Shown here: one piece after another, positions 1 to 11,806 of the stretch | Position numbering within the stretch: position 1 is the stretch's first letter | Layout of the letters: each line of letters begins with the position of its first letter | Assembly (NCBI RefSeq): GCF_000004075.3 | Contig: NC_026661.2 | Coordinates: 21,542,307-21,606,306, forward strand | DNA length: 64,000 bases | Source of the DNA: Cucumis sativus | Lineage: Eukaryota; Streptophyta; Magnoliopsida; Cucurbitales; Cucurbitaceae | Direction: 5' to 3' | Notes under the pieces: model-generated | What the model saw: the letters and a program-made list of their open reading frames with translations, nothing else | The model's database searches: none | What the model was told of the DNA's origin: nothing | Made by a program: the position numbers and the translations under genes

Positions 1-554
1 ATTACACGTTTCCTCATTAAACAAGGATTTCAAAAATATTATTTTAACCCCTACAGTTTAAGTTTCTTTCCACTTTCACCCCTATACCTTTGCCTAATTT
101 TATTCTTCTAACTCTCAATAAATCTTCAAGTGCTAATTGCAATTTATTTGTTACTAATTGTTTCATAGTGTTGTTCTTTACCTGAAGATTGTTATTACCG
201 TCTAACAAACTCGTTTTAAAGTTTTAATTAAACTATATATGATCTAAAATAGTATTTTAAGTATTTTTGTAACTATCAAATTTGTAATTAATATTAGATC
301 ATGTTACTAACTTACTAGTTCTACCAATTGAATCATATTAGGTTTAATCTTCATTTATAGATTTATTTAATTAACTAATAATATGTCACAATATTTTAGC
401 ATATATAATAACATGTTTAAAAAAATTATAAATTGCAAAATTTAAGAAACTATTACGGATAAATTTGATTAATTTTTGTTATAATTATAATTTTTTCAAA
501 AATTATTAATATATTTATTATTATTTGTAGAATAAACGGGCAGCTTACTTATAC
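1..554. other. AT-rich intergenic sequence upstream of the SWA2-like gene
   Basis: This stretch is strongly AT-rich with many short poly-A and poly-T tracts and no open frame of useful length on either strand. I see no gene, RNA or recognisable transposon. It ends at the site II pair of the following promoter. Confidence 0.6.
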
Positions 555-574
555 TGGGCCGAACTTTAGGCCCA
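555..574. promoter_or_regulatory. Paired site II (TGGGCC/GGCCCA) motifs in the SWA2-like promoter
   Basis: TGGGCC lies at 555-560 and its reverse complement GGCCCA at 569-574, about 100 bp upstream of the ATG at 677. Site II elements (TGGGCY) are known TCP-factor targets in promoters of plant ribosomal-protein and ribosome-biogenesis genes, which fits the downstream gene. No TATA box is evident. A telo-box-like AAACCCTG lies between the motifs and the start codon. Binding by TCP factors is inferred. Confidence 0.5.
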
Positions 575-676
575 ATGTTAGACTAAAATGGGTCATCCAA
601 TGGGTTTTTGGTCAAACCCCCAAATTTCGTTAAAACCCTGTCCCCCGCGAAATGCAGCTTCGCGAGCTCTACAACA

Positions 677-3600
677 ATGGCGGCTTCTAAAGCCACCAAC
701 AAAGGTTCAAACTCCATGGACGACATCGAAGCGCTCAAAGGCGAAATTGCTTCTTTTGCTTCTTCACTCGGTCTCGCTTCTTCAACCCCATCTTCAGGGT
801 TCAACGATGTCGATTTTCGTAAACAAGGCCCTATCAAGCCTATCAAACACACAAAAAAATCGAAACGAACTTCGGAGCAAGAACCCAGCAAAATCCAGAA
901 CCCAAAAGCTGCCACTCCCAAATCTAAGGAACAGCCGAAGCCGAAGCCTAAGCCCCCTGTTCTTACTCTCGACGATGACAAGGATAAGCCTCGAAGTTTT
1001 GATAAATTCAAGAACTTGCCGAAGCTTTCTTTAGTTAAAGCAAGTGTTTTGGGTTCGTGGTATGTTGATGCTGCGGAACTGGAAGCGAAAGTTATGGGAA
1101 ATGAGAAGAAGACTGAAATGAACAAAAACATGGAGGAGTGGAAGAAACTGGTGCAGAAGAAGAGGGAGCTTGGGGAGAGATTAATGGCGCAATATGCATT
1201 GGATTATGAGGCTTCAAGGGGGAAGAGTGGAGATATCAGGATGTTGGTCACCACTCAAAGGTCGGGTACTGCTGCTGATAAGGTTTCGGCATTTTCAGTC
1301 ATGGTGGGGGACAATCCAGTTGCCAATTTGAGGTCACTTGATGCGTTGTTAGGTAAGTTTTAAAGTAATTTTTCACTTAAAAAAGGAACCAAGGCGTAAT
1401 TTTTTTAGTTGGGTTGCGGATAAATTTGTATGCTTGTTTCTTTGCATTGTGGATATTTCATTCTCATTATAGAGAAGAAGTTTGCTACTTGTAGCTTGAA
1501 ATAAACTAATATTTGTTTATTCTTTAAGCGCCTGTTTGAGGTTTTAGAGGTCACTGTATTTTATTGTTTAAGTCCTAAACCCTTCTAAGCCCATTCAGAT
1601 ACGAAATGTTGGTTTGTCTAAAAAAGTCTGTGTTAGTTATAAGTTAATAGGGTGGATTTGATAGTTACATTATAGCCTAGGACTTGCATCATGTTTTGTT
1701 CTGAAATAGTTTTATTTTTTTTAAAGGGATGGTCACATCAAAAGTGGGGAAGCGCCATGCATTGACGGGTTTTGAAGCGTTAATGGAACTGTTCATCTCA
1801 AGGTGGCATCTCTAGTTGTGGTCTCTATTGTGCAGTAGAGTAGTTTTAAGGATTTGCTTATCATAAACTTACCTTTTACGTCCTTGTGTCAGTTTGTTGC
1901 CTGATCGAAAATTGAAGAATTTACTACAACGGCCATTAAATCAACTCCCGGAATCAAAAGATGGCAATTCGCTGTTACTATTTTGGTTTTGGGAGGAATG
2001 CCTGAAGCAAAGGTAGTTTGCACTTCCTTATACTTTTTGAGCAGAATGCCACTTGATGATATATTTTTACTCTTTATGAAAATGGCAGACTAAGTCTGAT
2101 ACGTTAGGATCAAATTTGATTTCGAAAACAGATTTCTTGCATTACCTTGATATGGTTGTTTTTTGAGAACTCCAATGGAGCATGCTTTCCAAAACCATCT
2201 CACTGTAATTACACTACTTGATAGCTTTTGCAATTTGGAGTTCTTTTTTGTAATCTCTTTTGTTTGAAACTTTAAAATTTCTTATCTGATGTTAAATTTT
2301 CAAGGTATGAGCGATTTGTTATTGCTCTTGAGGAAGCATCAAGAGATGATCTACCAGCGCTGAAAAATAAGGCCCTGAAGGTTGTCTTTCTAACTCTCAC
2401 TCATTGCACACCATTTATTCCCACCTTTTTTGCTCTTCTTTTGTTTAGTCCTATTATTAGATTTTTTAGCATCAAGTGTTTCAATCGTGGACACAATAAT
2501 GGACCTTTGTGTTCAAATTAACTTTTAGAATAGTTTATTCTGAAACTAAACCAAAAAGTGCTTAAATTTCACTGCTGTTCCAGACCATTTATGTGCTACT
2601 TAAGAGTAAATCTGAACAAGAGCGCAGGCTACTGTCGGCACTAGTTAACAAAGTGAGTTGATCATTCTTTTTCTTTTATCTTATTTTGTTTTTAATATTT
2701 ATATATTGGTAGTTATGGTTTTTATTGCATATACCTTTTTGATATCGTCTTCCAGTTGGGTGATCCTGAAAACAAGACTGCTTCCAGTGCTGATTATCAT
2801 TTATCAAACCTATTGTCTGAACATCCAAACATGAAGGTATGATGTTAGAGATAGACATTGCTGGTACCTCTTCTGTCCATTATCCACCATCCATAAAATT
2901 GATGCTTCGTTTAGGGTGGTTTTTACAAGTTATTGAACCTGGCTGATCTACAGAGATATCTTATATTAAGCTTTTGTGCAAAAACTTCTCCATGCTTTTG
3001 TATAGGCTGTCGTTATTGACGAGGTGGACTCTTTCCTTTTCCGGCCTCATTTGGGATTACGAGCAAAGTATCATGCTGTATGTCTCTCTTACTCACCATA
3101 CTCTTTTGTGTTTAGAAATTCTTTATGGAAGACTGCTCAGACTCCTTTCCTGTGGTTTTTTATATGTGCCAACCTTTTTATATGAGATTGTGCAGCAAGT
3201 TAACTATTATCTCTGGCGATTTTGGGAGCCATCTACTAGGCGCACTGTATTGATGTTTAACAATTTTCATGTAGGTGAATTTTTTGAGCCAAATGCGCCT
3301 CAGCCAGAAAGGAGATGGACCGCAGGTGGCCAAACGTTTGATAGATGTGTACTTTGCATTGTTCAAGGTAATTTGTACTTTGCTTTTATTACTAAATAGT
3401 TTTTATTTCTGTTGTTTAGTTCAAGTATAATAGTATCTATGTATGCCTCTATTATAACATTTAGGTAAATCGAATTTTAGTGAACTTTTACCAGATTCCA
3501 ATTACAATATTGAAAGTTGAGTGATATATAGAAGTCCTTGACATTTATGGAACTATAGAAATGATATGATGCTATGACCTCTTATTGGATTACTGTTGGC

Positions 3601-6499
3601 TAAGTTCACACAAGATGGATTCATAGAAAATGAAGGTTGATTTGATTAGTTGATCTTAAGAAGTCATCTCAAATGTACTAGTTTCACTATTTGGCGGGAC
3701 TCATGTGGTCAGTGGTAGAAAATGATTTGTGCAATAATTGCAGGTTTTGGTTGCTTCTGAAGATCAGAAGAAGCAAAACAGTGGTGAAGAAGACAAGAAA
3801 AAAGCTTCAAGGTTTTCAAAAGACATAAAAGCAAAAGATCTTTCAGAATCACATGTCGAAATGGATTCGAGGATTTTATCTGCTCTTCTAGCTGTTAGTA
3901 TTCTGTTTATTTTTGTAAAGCTATAAATTGAGAAATTGTAAATAAAGGCAAATTTAAGTTTTTTTTTCCTGATCCTATGTATGAGCGTTTCATTTATATT
4001 CCAAGCTTTCTGTGTGACTTTGTCTAAAATAGGGAGTGAATAGAGCCTTCCCCTATGTCTTGAGCAAGGAAGCTGATGACATCATTGAGGTTCAATCACC
4101 GATGCTTTTTCAGCTAGTAAGCTCAATGGCATATGCTAATTTTATTTTAGGAGTTTTGAGGTTACGTTATCGAAGTGCTTGAGTTTCATTAAATGTCTAC
4201 TTTTCAGGTTCACTCCAAGAATTTCAACGTGGCAGTTCAAGGGTTTATGCTTCTCGATAAAGTATCGTCCAAGAATCAAGTTGTCAGTGACCGCTTCTTC
4301 CGTGCCCTGTACTCAAAATTATTACTTCCAGTTGCCATGAACTCTTCAAAGGCAAGCCAAACTCACTAATCTGTTCTTTAGAGACGTCGAGCACTCCAAT
4401 ACAAACTTTACATGCTCAAATCTTTTTTAAGAGCATCTTGATTTTGAAGGAAAGTATTGTTTATTGAACTATTTGCAGGCAGAAATGTTCATTGGACTTC
4501 TTCTGAGAGCTATGAAGAGTGATGTGAACTTGAAGCGTGTAGCTGCTTATGCAAAGCGCATCTTGCAGGCAATTATCACAGTCTTCCTCCCAATGTGATT
4601 TTACCTTTTTGTTCTTAGGAGTTTACATTTGTTGCACAATTGCTATATCTGAAATCTTTGATGTACAGGTTGCTCTTCAACAACCACCTCAATATGCCTG
4701 TGGATGTCTATTTCTTCTTTCTGAAGTTCTTAAAGCAAGGCCTTCCTTATGGTAGTGCTGGCTTGTACGATTTAATGATGATTTTATGTTTGATTTGGAA
4801 GGATTAACAATATTTACTCATTTCAGTTAAGTCTAAAAGAGCCTTGGTTTACAGGAACATGGTTCTCCAGAGTGAGTCAATTGATGACGAACTTGAACAT
4901 TTTGAAGATGTAGTAGAAGAAGAAAATATGAACAAAACAAGCACTGAACTCAGAGAACATAAAGATGATGTCGAGCTTGGTAGTCCCAGTGATGGTGCTT
5001 CATCGGGTGACGACGACTCTCCTGATGAAGATGACGACTCTCCAGTCTCTCATTCTGAAGACGAAAGTTCAGATGATGATGGGGAGCTGCTCATGAAGTA
5101 TGATTCAAAAGATACTGTTAAACCTGCCATAAAAAAATCTGGTGAAAACGAGCAGCAATCTCTAACACCTTCTAAGGGGCTGTCACTTCCTGGAGGGTAC
5201 AATCCGCGGCACAGGGAGCCATCTTACTGGTAATTCCCTTTCTCAAATTTTTTTAGCAATTTTCATTCCACATACAATTCTAAATCAATTTGGTATAATC
5301 TTATTCACAAGTGGTTAATAGCCAATCCATCGAGTTACATATATTAGTTTAACATGACTCGAAAGCCACGAGCCACTTCAAATTTGGATCGTTTACACAT
5401 TCTTTTTTTTTTTCTTTCTTTCTATGTCGATTTTCACTCATTAATTCTTATTGAACCACCAGTAATGCAGATCGTGCAAGCTGGTGGGAGCTTGTAGTAC
5501 TAGCTTCTCATGTGCATCCGTCAGTTGCTACCATGGCTCAAACTCTTCTTTCCGGTGCTAATATTATCTACAACGGGAACCCACTTAATGACTTGTCACT
5601 TACAGCTTTCTTGGACAAGTTTATGGAGAAGAAACCAAAAGCAAGTACATGGCACGGTGGTTCCCAAATAGAACCAGCCAAGAAGGTGCTTAATTGAATT
5701 TGTTGTTCTATGATTTTTTTATGTGACATTTTCATGTTTTTTTTTCGTGCTTTTGAGTGTCTGCATGCATAAAATGTTATTGGATTTAGGTATCTGACTT
5801 GTGTTCTGTTTCCCTCAGCTTGACATGAACAATCATTTAATTGGACCAGAAATATTGTCATTGGCTGAAGAAGATGTGCCCCCAGAAGATCTTGTGTTCC
5901 ATAAGTTCTACACGTTTAAAATGAACTCCTCGAAGAAACCAAAGAAGAAAAAGAAGAAAGGAGCAAATGAGGAGGCTGAAGATTTGTTCGGTGGAGCTGT
6001 TGAGGCTGATGACAATGACGACCCTGCCGAAGATTTGTCAGACGTTGACATGGTTGGTGGGGATGAGAGTGATAACGAAGAGATTGAGAATTTGTTGGAT
6101 TCTGCTAATCCGTCGGGTGAAGCAGATGGCGACTACGACTATGACGACTTAGATCAAGTAGCCAATGAAGATGATGAAGACTTGGTTGGTAATTTGAGTG
6201 ATGAGGAGATGGATATTCATTCTGACATTGCAGATGGAGAAGATTTAGGTTCTAGCAGTGATGAAATGCTTAGTGGCAGTGATAACGACAACTTGGGACA
6301 GGATTCAGACGATGAACCTAAGAAGAAGAGGAAAGCAAAAGTATCACCTTTTGCAAGTCTCGAAGATTATGAGCACATAATAAACAAGGATGGTGATCAT
6401 AAAAAGAAGTCTACTAAAGGGGAAACAAAGCCAAAATCGAAATCGAAATCGAAATCGAATTCGAAGGCCAGGAAGAGGAAGAGAGACTCTCGCAAGTAG
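677..6499 (+). CDS. SWA2: Noc1/Mak21/CEBPZ-type ribosome biogenesis protein (SLOW WALKER2-like), 16 exons
   Basis: Exons by splice consensus and frame: 677-1352, 1727-1802, 1893-2012, 2305-2380, 2584-2652, 2756-2836, 3006-3077, 3275-3367, 3744-3893, 4033-4116, 4208-4351, 4479-4568, 4669-4751, 4855-5229, 5463-5685, 5819-6499. They join in frame to 3,093 nt (1,030 residues), close to what I recall for Arabidopsis SWA2. The start is the first in-frame ATG, with good context (ACAACAATGGC). Family marks are SWYVDAAELEAKVMG near residue 120, VIDEVDSFLFRPHLGLRAKYHA near 370, AKRLIDVYFALFK near 410, and a CBF/Mak21 region at about 560-780 ending in WWELVVLASHVHPSVATMA. An acidic insert (about 605-720) precedes this last motif. 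The tail (805-1030) alternates Asp/Glu-rich blocks with Lys/Arg-rich nuclear-signal-like blocks. In yeast the family acts in the nucleolus in 60S pre-ribosome maturation; in Arabidopsis it is needed for gametophyte divisions. Introns 11 and 12 use GC donors. Confidence 0.93.
4352..4668 (+). other. Two consecutive GC-AG introns (introns 11 and 12 of the SWA2-like gene)
   Basis: Intron 11 (4352-4478) begins AAG|GCAAGC and intron 12 (4569-4668) begins CAG|GCAATT; both end in a normal CAG. No GT nearby keeps the frame. Using the GC sites rebuilds the expected family sequence across both joints (...NSSK|AEMFIGLL... and ...KRILQ|VALQQPP...). Confidence 0.75.
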
Positions 6500-9390
6500 G
6501 TAATTCCCTTCCTGTCCTTAATTAAAACGCCCTCCCATTGAAAAACAATCAATGCCCCTACCAAACCTGCATAAGAAAATTTATTAGAACTGTCATCTTA
6601 GGTTTGGTTGGTAAACAAGAAATTAATATGAATGAGCATTCTTTACATTTGTTCTGGCTCGGATCATCGACACAAGAACCAACAGACATCGCCATGTGGG
6701 GGTGTCGACTTTTGACATCAGGTTTGCTAAACAAATTCTCATTCAGAATTACATTGTCTTCTGTGATTCCTATATTAAAATCTTTAATCCCCTTTGTCTT
6801 GGAATTTTTGTGCACATCCTAAAGAATACATTACACAGAGACACCATATCTTCAACATGGTGAAGTTTTTGTTTGTTTCTATCAGATTCATGAATTCCAT
6901 ATATGACTGATTGATTGATCTTCAAGATTCTTAGCTGCAGTCTCTGGTTATATGGGTTCAATATTCAGGCAAAGATAAAATTATGTCTTCAGTTCTGATA
7001 TATGATTGATTAGTGCAATGATTGAACTGAAACGATCCAATCTATTATATTGGTACCGAGCTGTAAAGTTTCTTCACCAAACACAGAATAAGGATGAGAA
7101 GGCTTTACTTATGGTAGCTACCAAAAGAAAACAAAAGAAAAGCTTAAAAGGAAAGCAAGGAAGGGGTGGCATTGTTATGTGCTGATGAGTTTATAGGTGG
7201 CGAACTATCACGATTGTATATTGGACAACAAGTTGTCACAAATTACTCTTTAGATCTCATTCAGGTTCTCTTGTTTTGTCCTTTTTTCTGTCCTCTCTAT
7301 TTGGACCACCCAAAACCATTGGCTTTTGGTGTGAAAAACTTTTCTCCAACAACTGACAACCTTCTCTATGATTAGCTATGGTGGAGAGAATTCAAGTTCT
7401 TTCTTTAAAACTGACTGTGAACTGAAAATCTTATCAATATGTCAGTGATTTATTACCCTGCAATTAATAACATTCACGAATTGTGTAGAGTTAGTGACTG
7501 TTAAATGTTGAAGGAAAGGAGCCTATACTACCGTAGCAGTAGTATTTTTCTAGGGTTAAGATTTGGATACTAACAAGTTTGTATGTGATATGGACATTCG
7601 TCTTAAGAAAAGAAATTGACTAGCTACTAAATCCAATTAGATTGACCATATACCTCGAAGTTGACAACATTGATGCTAAATAAACATTTCAGAGCGACTA
7701 ACAAACTTCAAATATACCATTGTTGACTGAAATAGAAAACTCAGACAAGGACCTCAAAACAATTGAACTTAGCATAGAAGGGATTACGCATCGAGAATTC
7801 AATTGAATTGATTTGATTCCTCGAAAGGGAGTTGACTGATAAATACTAATAATTGGGAGAAAGATCCCTTAATCATTAAAGTTGAAAGAGAAAACTGATG
7901 TGTTACTGAGACAAGACGAGAAAAAGGATATGGATTTAAAAGATGTTTGGTTGGAAAAATGAAAAGCTGAGAAGGCAGATTACAAAAACATAGAGTTGCA
8001 ACCAAAAAAAACAAAAAAGAAAAAGGTAATTAAATGAAAGGTAATCAAGCTTTTTTTTCTTTCTTTTTTCCTTTTTTGAATCAAAGACGAATTTTTGAAG
8101 CTGGATGGCATTGGCAGATTACCAACCAACAAGCTTTCTCTCTTTCTTTTTTAATTTTTGTTTTTGTTTTTGTTTGTAATTAAAATTCCTTCTTTTTTTT
8201 TTAATTTCTTTTTTGCACGATTCCTTTTTCTGACACTATTGATATGCTTAAATATTTGTTCATATTGACATAATAATCCCTTCTTTATTTTCATTTTTAA
8301 TACCCTTTCAAAACGACAACTAGCTCTTCACTGGCATTTTCCACACCTATCCCTTTTTCTTTTCCCAACTCATTTTCTCTCTCTTTAAACAAAACACTTT
8401 TTATTCTTATCTATTTGTTCCTATTATCATCTTATTTGATATTTAGCTCCAATCTAGTCCCTTAATTTTAATAAATTTCTCCCTAACACCCTCACTTTCT
8501 GTGAAATTTATCAATGCACTAAAGTCTATAATGTGAAGGGAGAAAAAAAAAAGAAGCTAAATTACAAGATGGATTTGTAATTTATCACTCACAATAATTA
8601 GAACAATCATAAATTGTAAAAGAGAAAAGAAATCTAATAGAGGTAGTTTATGACAAAGCTTCACACTGATAAGATTGTTAATATTCATTATTTGGTAACA
8701 CCATCCAACGATGATATATTTGGAATTATTCGATCAAATTTTAGAAATTAATTTGATTAATTAATTTAAGTTTTGAACTATAGCCCATTAAATAGGTTAA
8801 TATAAGCATAAACCAACTTATCAAAATATTACTCACCTTCTTAAAGGCTAATTTCAAATTTATAAATTGATCTTGTATACATAATACATGTATTAAAATA
8901 CATACGAGAACTTCATAGTTTCATTTTATTTTCTTAATTCATTCCTTTGTTGAATAAAAAATATATAAATTAAAAATAACGAGTCCCCATAATATAAATA
9001 TCCAAATTGATTCTTCCAAAATAAAAAATAACCAAATTGATTTGTCAATATAATAAAAAGAAGATTTAAAAAATTGAAAACTGATTAATGATTAATTGAT
9101 TAATTGATTAAAATTGATTAATGAAATTACACGCGTCAAAACTGGTACGTATATGTGGATGATTATGTACTAATTATAATTTTAATACAAATATTAATAA
9201 ATTACAATGGAATGTTTTAATTAAATTACAAAACAAATTCATTTCTTTTTATTTTCTTCATATCTAAAATTGAAATAAAATAATAATAATAATAATAATA
9301 ACAACCAAAGATATATTTATTTATCAATATACGTGTGGGCCATGCACGTATAATTCTTCTTCTTTTATTTTTCTTCTTCCATTTCCCTTT
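6500..9390. other. Intergenic region between the SWA2-like gene and the SAUR gene
   Basis: The first few hundred bases are probably the 3' UTR of the SWA2-like gene. The rest is AT-rich, with pyrimidine-rich tracts around 8040-8240 and an AAT microsatellite at about 9277-9301. Open frames here are short and match nothing I recognise. A TGGGCC site II motif lies at 9336-9341, close to the SAUR promoter. Confidence 0.55.
9277..9301. repeat. (AAT)n microsatellite
   Basis: About eight uninterrupted AAT units lie upstream of the SAUR promoter. Confidence 0.9.
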
Positions 9391-9400
9391 GTTTTATATA
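9391..9400 (+). promoter_or_regulatory. TATA box of the SAUR gene
   Basis: GTTTTATATA lies about 80-90 bp upstream of the ATG at 9481. It is followed by a pyrimidine-rich leader, the usual spacing for a short-leader SAUR gene. I see no perfect TGTCTC auxin element in the bases immediately upstream. Confidence 0.6.
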
Positions 9401-9480
9401 ACGAAGCTTCCCTTTATCTTTCCCTCACCTTCTTCTAATTCTCTCTCAATTTTCCCCTTTTCTCTTTACAATTTTCCGCC

Positions 9481-9858
9481 ATGGTCAAAGCCGGAACTCT
9501 CACCAAGCTCAAGTCAGCCATTAAGAGATGGCCCTCGATCACCAAGCTCGGTCGAAGCTCCAGCTCCGTTTCGGTTGCCGCAGTGAGCGATGGTGCCAAT
9601 GTTGGTGAGAACATCAACTCCAAGGAGCTTCGCACAGTCTATGTTGGTAAGTCACGACGACCATATTTTGTCAGCTTAGATGTCGTAACACATCCTCTAT
9701 TTCAAGAGTTGGTTGATAAGTCGTCGTCGTTTGACGAGGATGGTGAGTTGGTGGTTTCTTGTGAGGTTGTGATGTTTGAGCATTTGTTGTGGATGTTGGA
9801 GAATGCGGCAACACAGTTGGGGTCGACGGAGGAACTCGTCGAATTTTACACTTGTTGA
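9481..9858 (+). CDS. SAUR78: SAUR family protein, SAUR76/77/78 type (125 residues, intronless)
   Basis: The 125-residue single-exon frame opens at a strong start context (CGCCATGGTC) after a TATA box and a pyrimidine-rich leader. It has a basic N-terminus (MVKAGTLTKLKSAIKRWPS). The SAUR core follows at about residues 52-110: VYVGKSRRPYFVSLDVVTHP, then LFQELVDKS, then CEVVMFEHLLWMLEN. SAURs are short-lived auxin- or ethylene-responsive proteins. Many promote cell expansion by inhibiting PP2C.D phosphatases at the plasma membrane, whereas the SAUR76-78 group is reported to interact with ethylene receptors. The core here has the VYVG.SRR.YFV form of that group rather than the common form with a YVG....RF/Y.VP core. 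The specific symbol rests partly on recalled synteny (SAUR78 is next to SWA2 in Arabidopsis) and is less certain than the family. Confidence 0.88.
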   Translation: MVKAGTLTKLKSAIKRWPSITKLGRSSSSVSVAAVSDGANVGENINSKELRTVYVGKSRRPYFVSLDVVTHPLFQELVDKSSSFDEDGELVVSCEVVMFEHLLWMLENAATQLGSTEELVEFYTC

Positions 9859-10489
9859 CTCAATGGTTATAGCAACGGATGAACGACGGCAACAACGAAC
9901 GACATGCATAATACAAAGTCTAATAATTTGATTAAGGTGTAAAGATGTTGGTAGCTAATGTTTGTTGAGAGAAGTTGGTCGTTGATGGGAATGTGTATTT
10001 TTTTTTTTAATTTTTAATTTTGTGATAATTAATCATGATTAATTAAACAATATAATTAAAGATTGCTACTTAATTATATATAATTGCATCATTCAATTTT
10101 AATTCTTGGGTTTCGTTGTCGTCTTTCTATTAGCTCATTGAAATTTGTTCCAATTGAATGAATAAATTAACTCACTCTTAACCGAATTGGACTTTGTGAA
10201 GAATTTTAAAAATGAATATAAGTATTTATTTAAATTATTTTTATCAATTTAGGGTTAAATTAATCGGTTGATTGACGGCTAAATTTTAATTTGAATGATT
10301 ATAGATTTAAAATTTAATTTACGAATATGGAAATTTTAAATAAGTATGTGTCCACCAATTTTTTCCCCTTCCATTAAATTGTGGAATCATCAAAATTTAT
10401 CCTACCAAATATTTTATAATTTGTTCGAGATAGTTATAAATATAGTAGTTAAATTCAAAATAATTAAATATATAATTAAAGTTTAAACA

Positions 10490-10575
10490 ATTACAAATAT
10501 AGTAAAATCCGTAAAAGTCACGTGTTGCAAATATTGATCTATAATTCATAGATAGGTTTTGTTGTACTTACAATT
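10490..10575. repeat. MITE-like short inverted-repeat element (copy A)
   Basis: The left arm TTACAAATATAGTAAAATCC (10491-10510) pairs with the right arm GGTTTTGTTGTACTTACAA (10555-10573). The flank at about 10450-10490 (ATTCAAAATAATTAA...) also matches the flank of the copy at 18905, so the shared unit is longer than the hairpin. Confidence 0.6.
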
Positions 10576-11770
10576 TTGTTTTATACTTAACTATTATTTC
10601 TAAAATTTCTATTAGTTACAATTACCATTTTTGTCTTTAGAATACTTTAATATTTTTTAAAGTGAATGGAGGGAAGGAATGCACAAATTCAAGTGATATG
10701 TAGGGTGCATCCAAACATCATCCTATTTTCAAGTCTTCAAATTATTTTATGTGTAATAAGAACTGAACGTGGACTAAATCAATATGGTTCCTTTTTGGAA
10801 AATATATTACAAAAACTAGAGTAAATTTTTGTGAAAAAATTTAATATCAATAGGTGCTTTTTTCTTTTTACTTTGTTGGGTTTTTATAATTTTTTTCAAA
10901 ATTTTCATTTTTACAAAGACGTTGATCATTGCTAGGGTTATATTTGGCAGTCAACTCTCCATATATAGTCATGTTGTTTTCTCAAGAATAAAATGTTAAT
11001 TGGGTTAAAATATGTTTTAAATTTTAAGAGTCAAATGTTAGAAAATTCCTTTTCTGTCACTTTCTCCTAAATTCTCCATCAATCAAGTTACAGATTCTTT
11101 CTCTAATTAAAATTATTAAAATTGTTTCCATCCATAACTTTCTCATTCTAATTTATTATTTCATGTTTCAAACTACTAAATCAATTACCCTCTCCTTTTA
11201 ACGTATAACACATTGCTAGTAAGTTACATTTGTATCAATTCTCTATTGTTTATATTGTTCTCTTGTCAATTTCTTAATATTTATCATTCTCTAGGCTTAA
11301 AACCTATGTGAAATGACTTTACAATGAATCGCACATTTATATATAAACATAAAATCGCGTTATAAAATTGCATTATGATTTGTAGTTTTTGAAGTTTGTA
11401 TTAGGGTCGTGTTACCTCTCTAACCTCTAAAAAGTCCAAATGTGGGGTTCATTGTACAACCAAAGTACACTGCCCTAACAATCCCTTTTTCTTATATATA
11501 TATATACCCTCCCAAAATAATGATTTTAATGGCTATGCAAGAGAAAATGAAGACATTATAATGAGTGGTTTTTTAAAATAATAACAACAATTAGTCTTAA
11601 TTAAGTATAGAAGTCAACATTAATTAAAAAAAAAAAAAGAATACAAAAAATCAGAAGGGTATGAAAGAGAGCTGTCAAAAGGTGTAGACATTGGTTAGGC
11701 AGAACTTGAAAATTTCCATCCTAATTAGAAAAGAAAAAAAAAAGGTGAATATGATGAAAAATTAGAAAGA

Positions 11771-11774
<4 letters not shown>

Positions 11775-11804
<30 letters not shown>
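11775..11804. repeat. (TA)n microsatellite
   Basis: About 15 uninterrupted TA units in the spacer. Confidence 0.95.

Positions 11805-11806
<2 letters not shown>

Noticed and set aside
583..1131. Open frame of 182 codons on the minus strand
   Set aside because: It lies antisense to exon 1 of the SWA2-like gene, has biased low-complexity composition, and the plus-strand frame is conserved.
3184..3274. Possible extra exon of the SWA2-like gene after GTGCAG
   Set aside because: Including it breaks the conserved joint ...RAKYHA|VNFLSQ...; the acceptor at 3274/3275 restores the family sequence.
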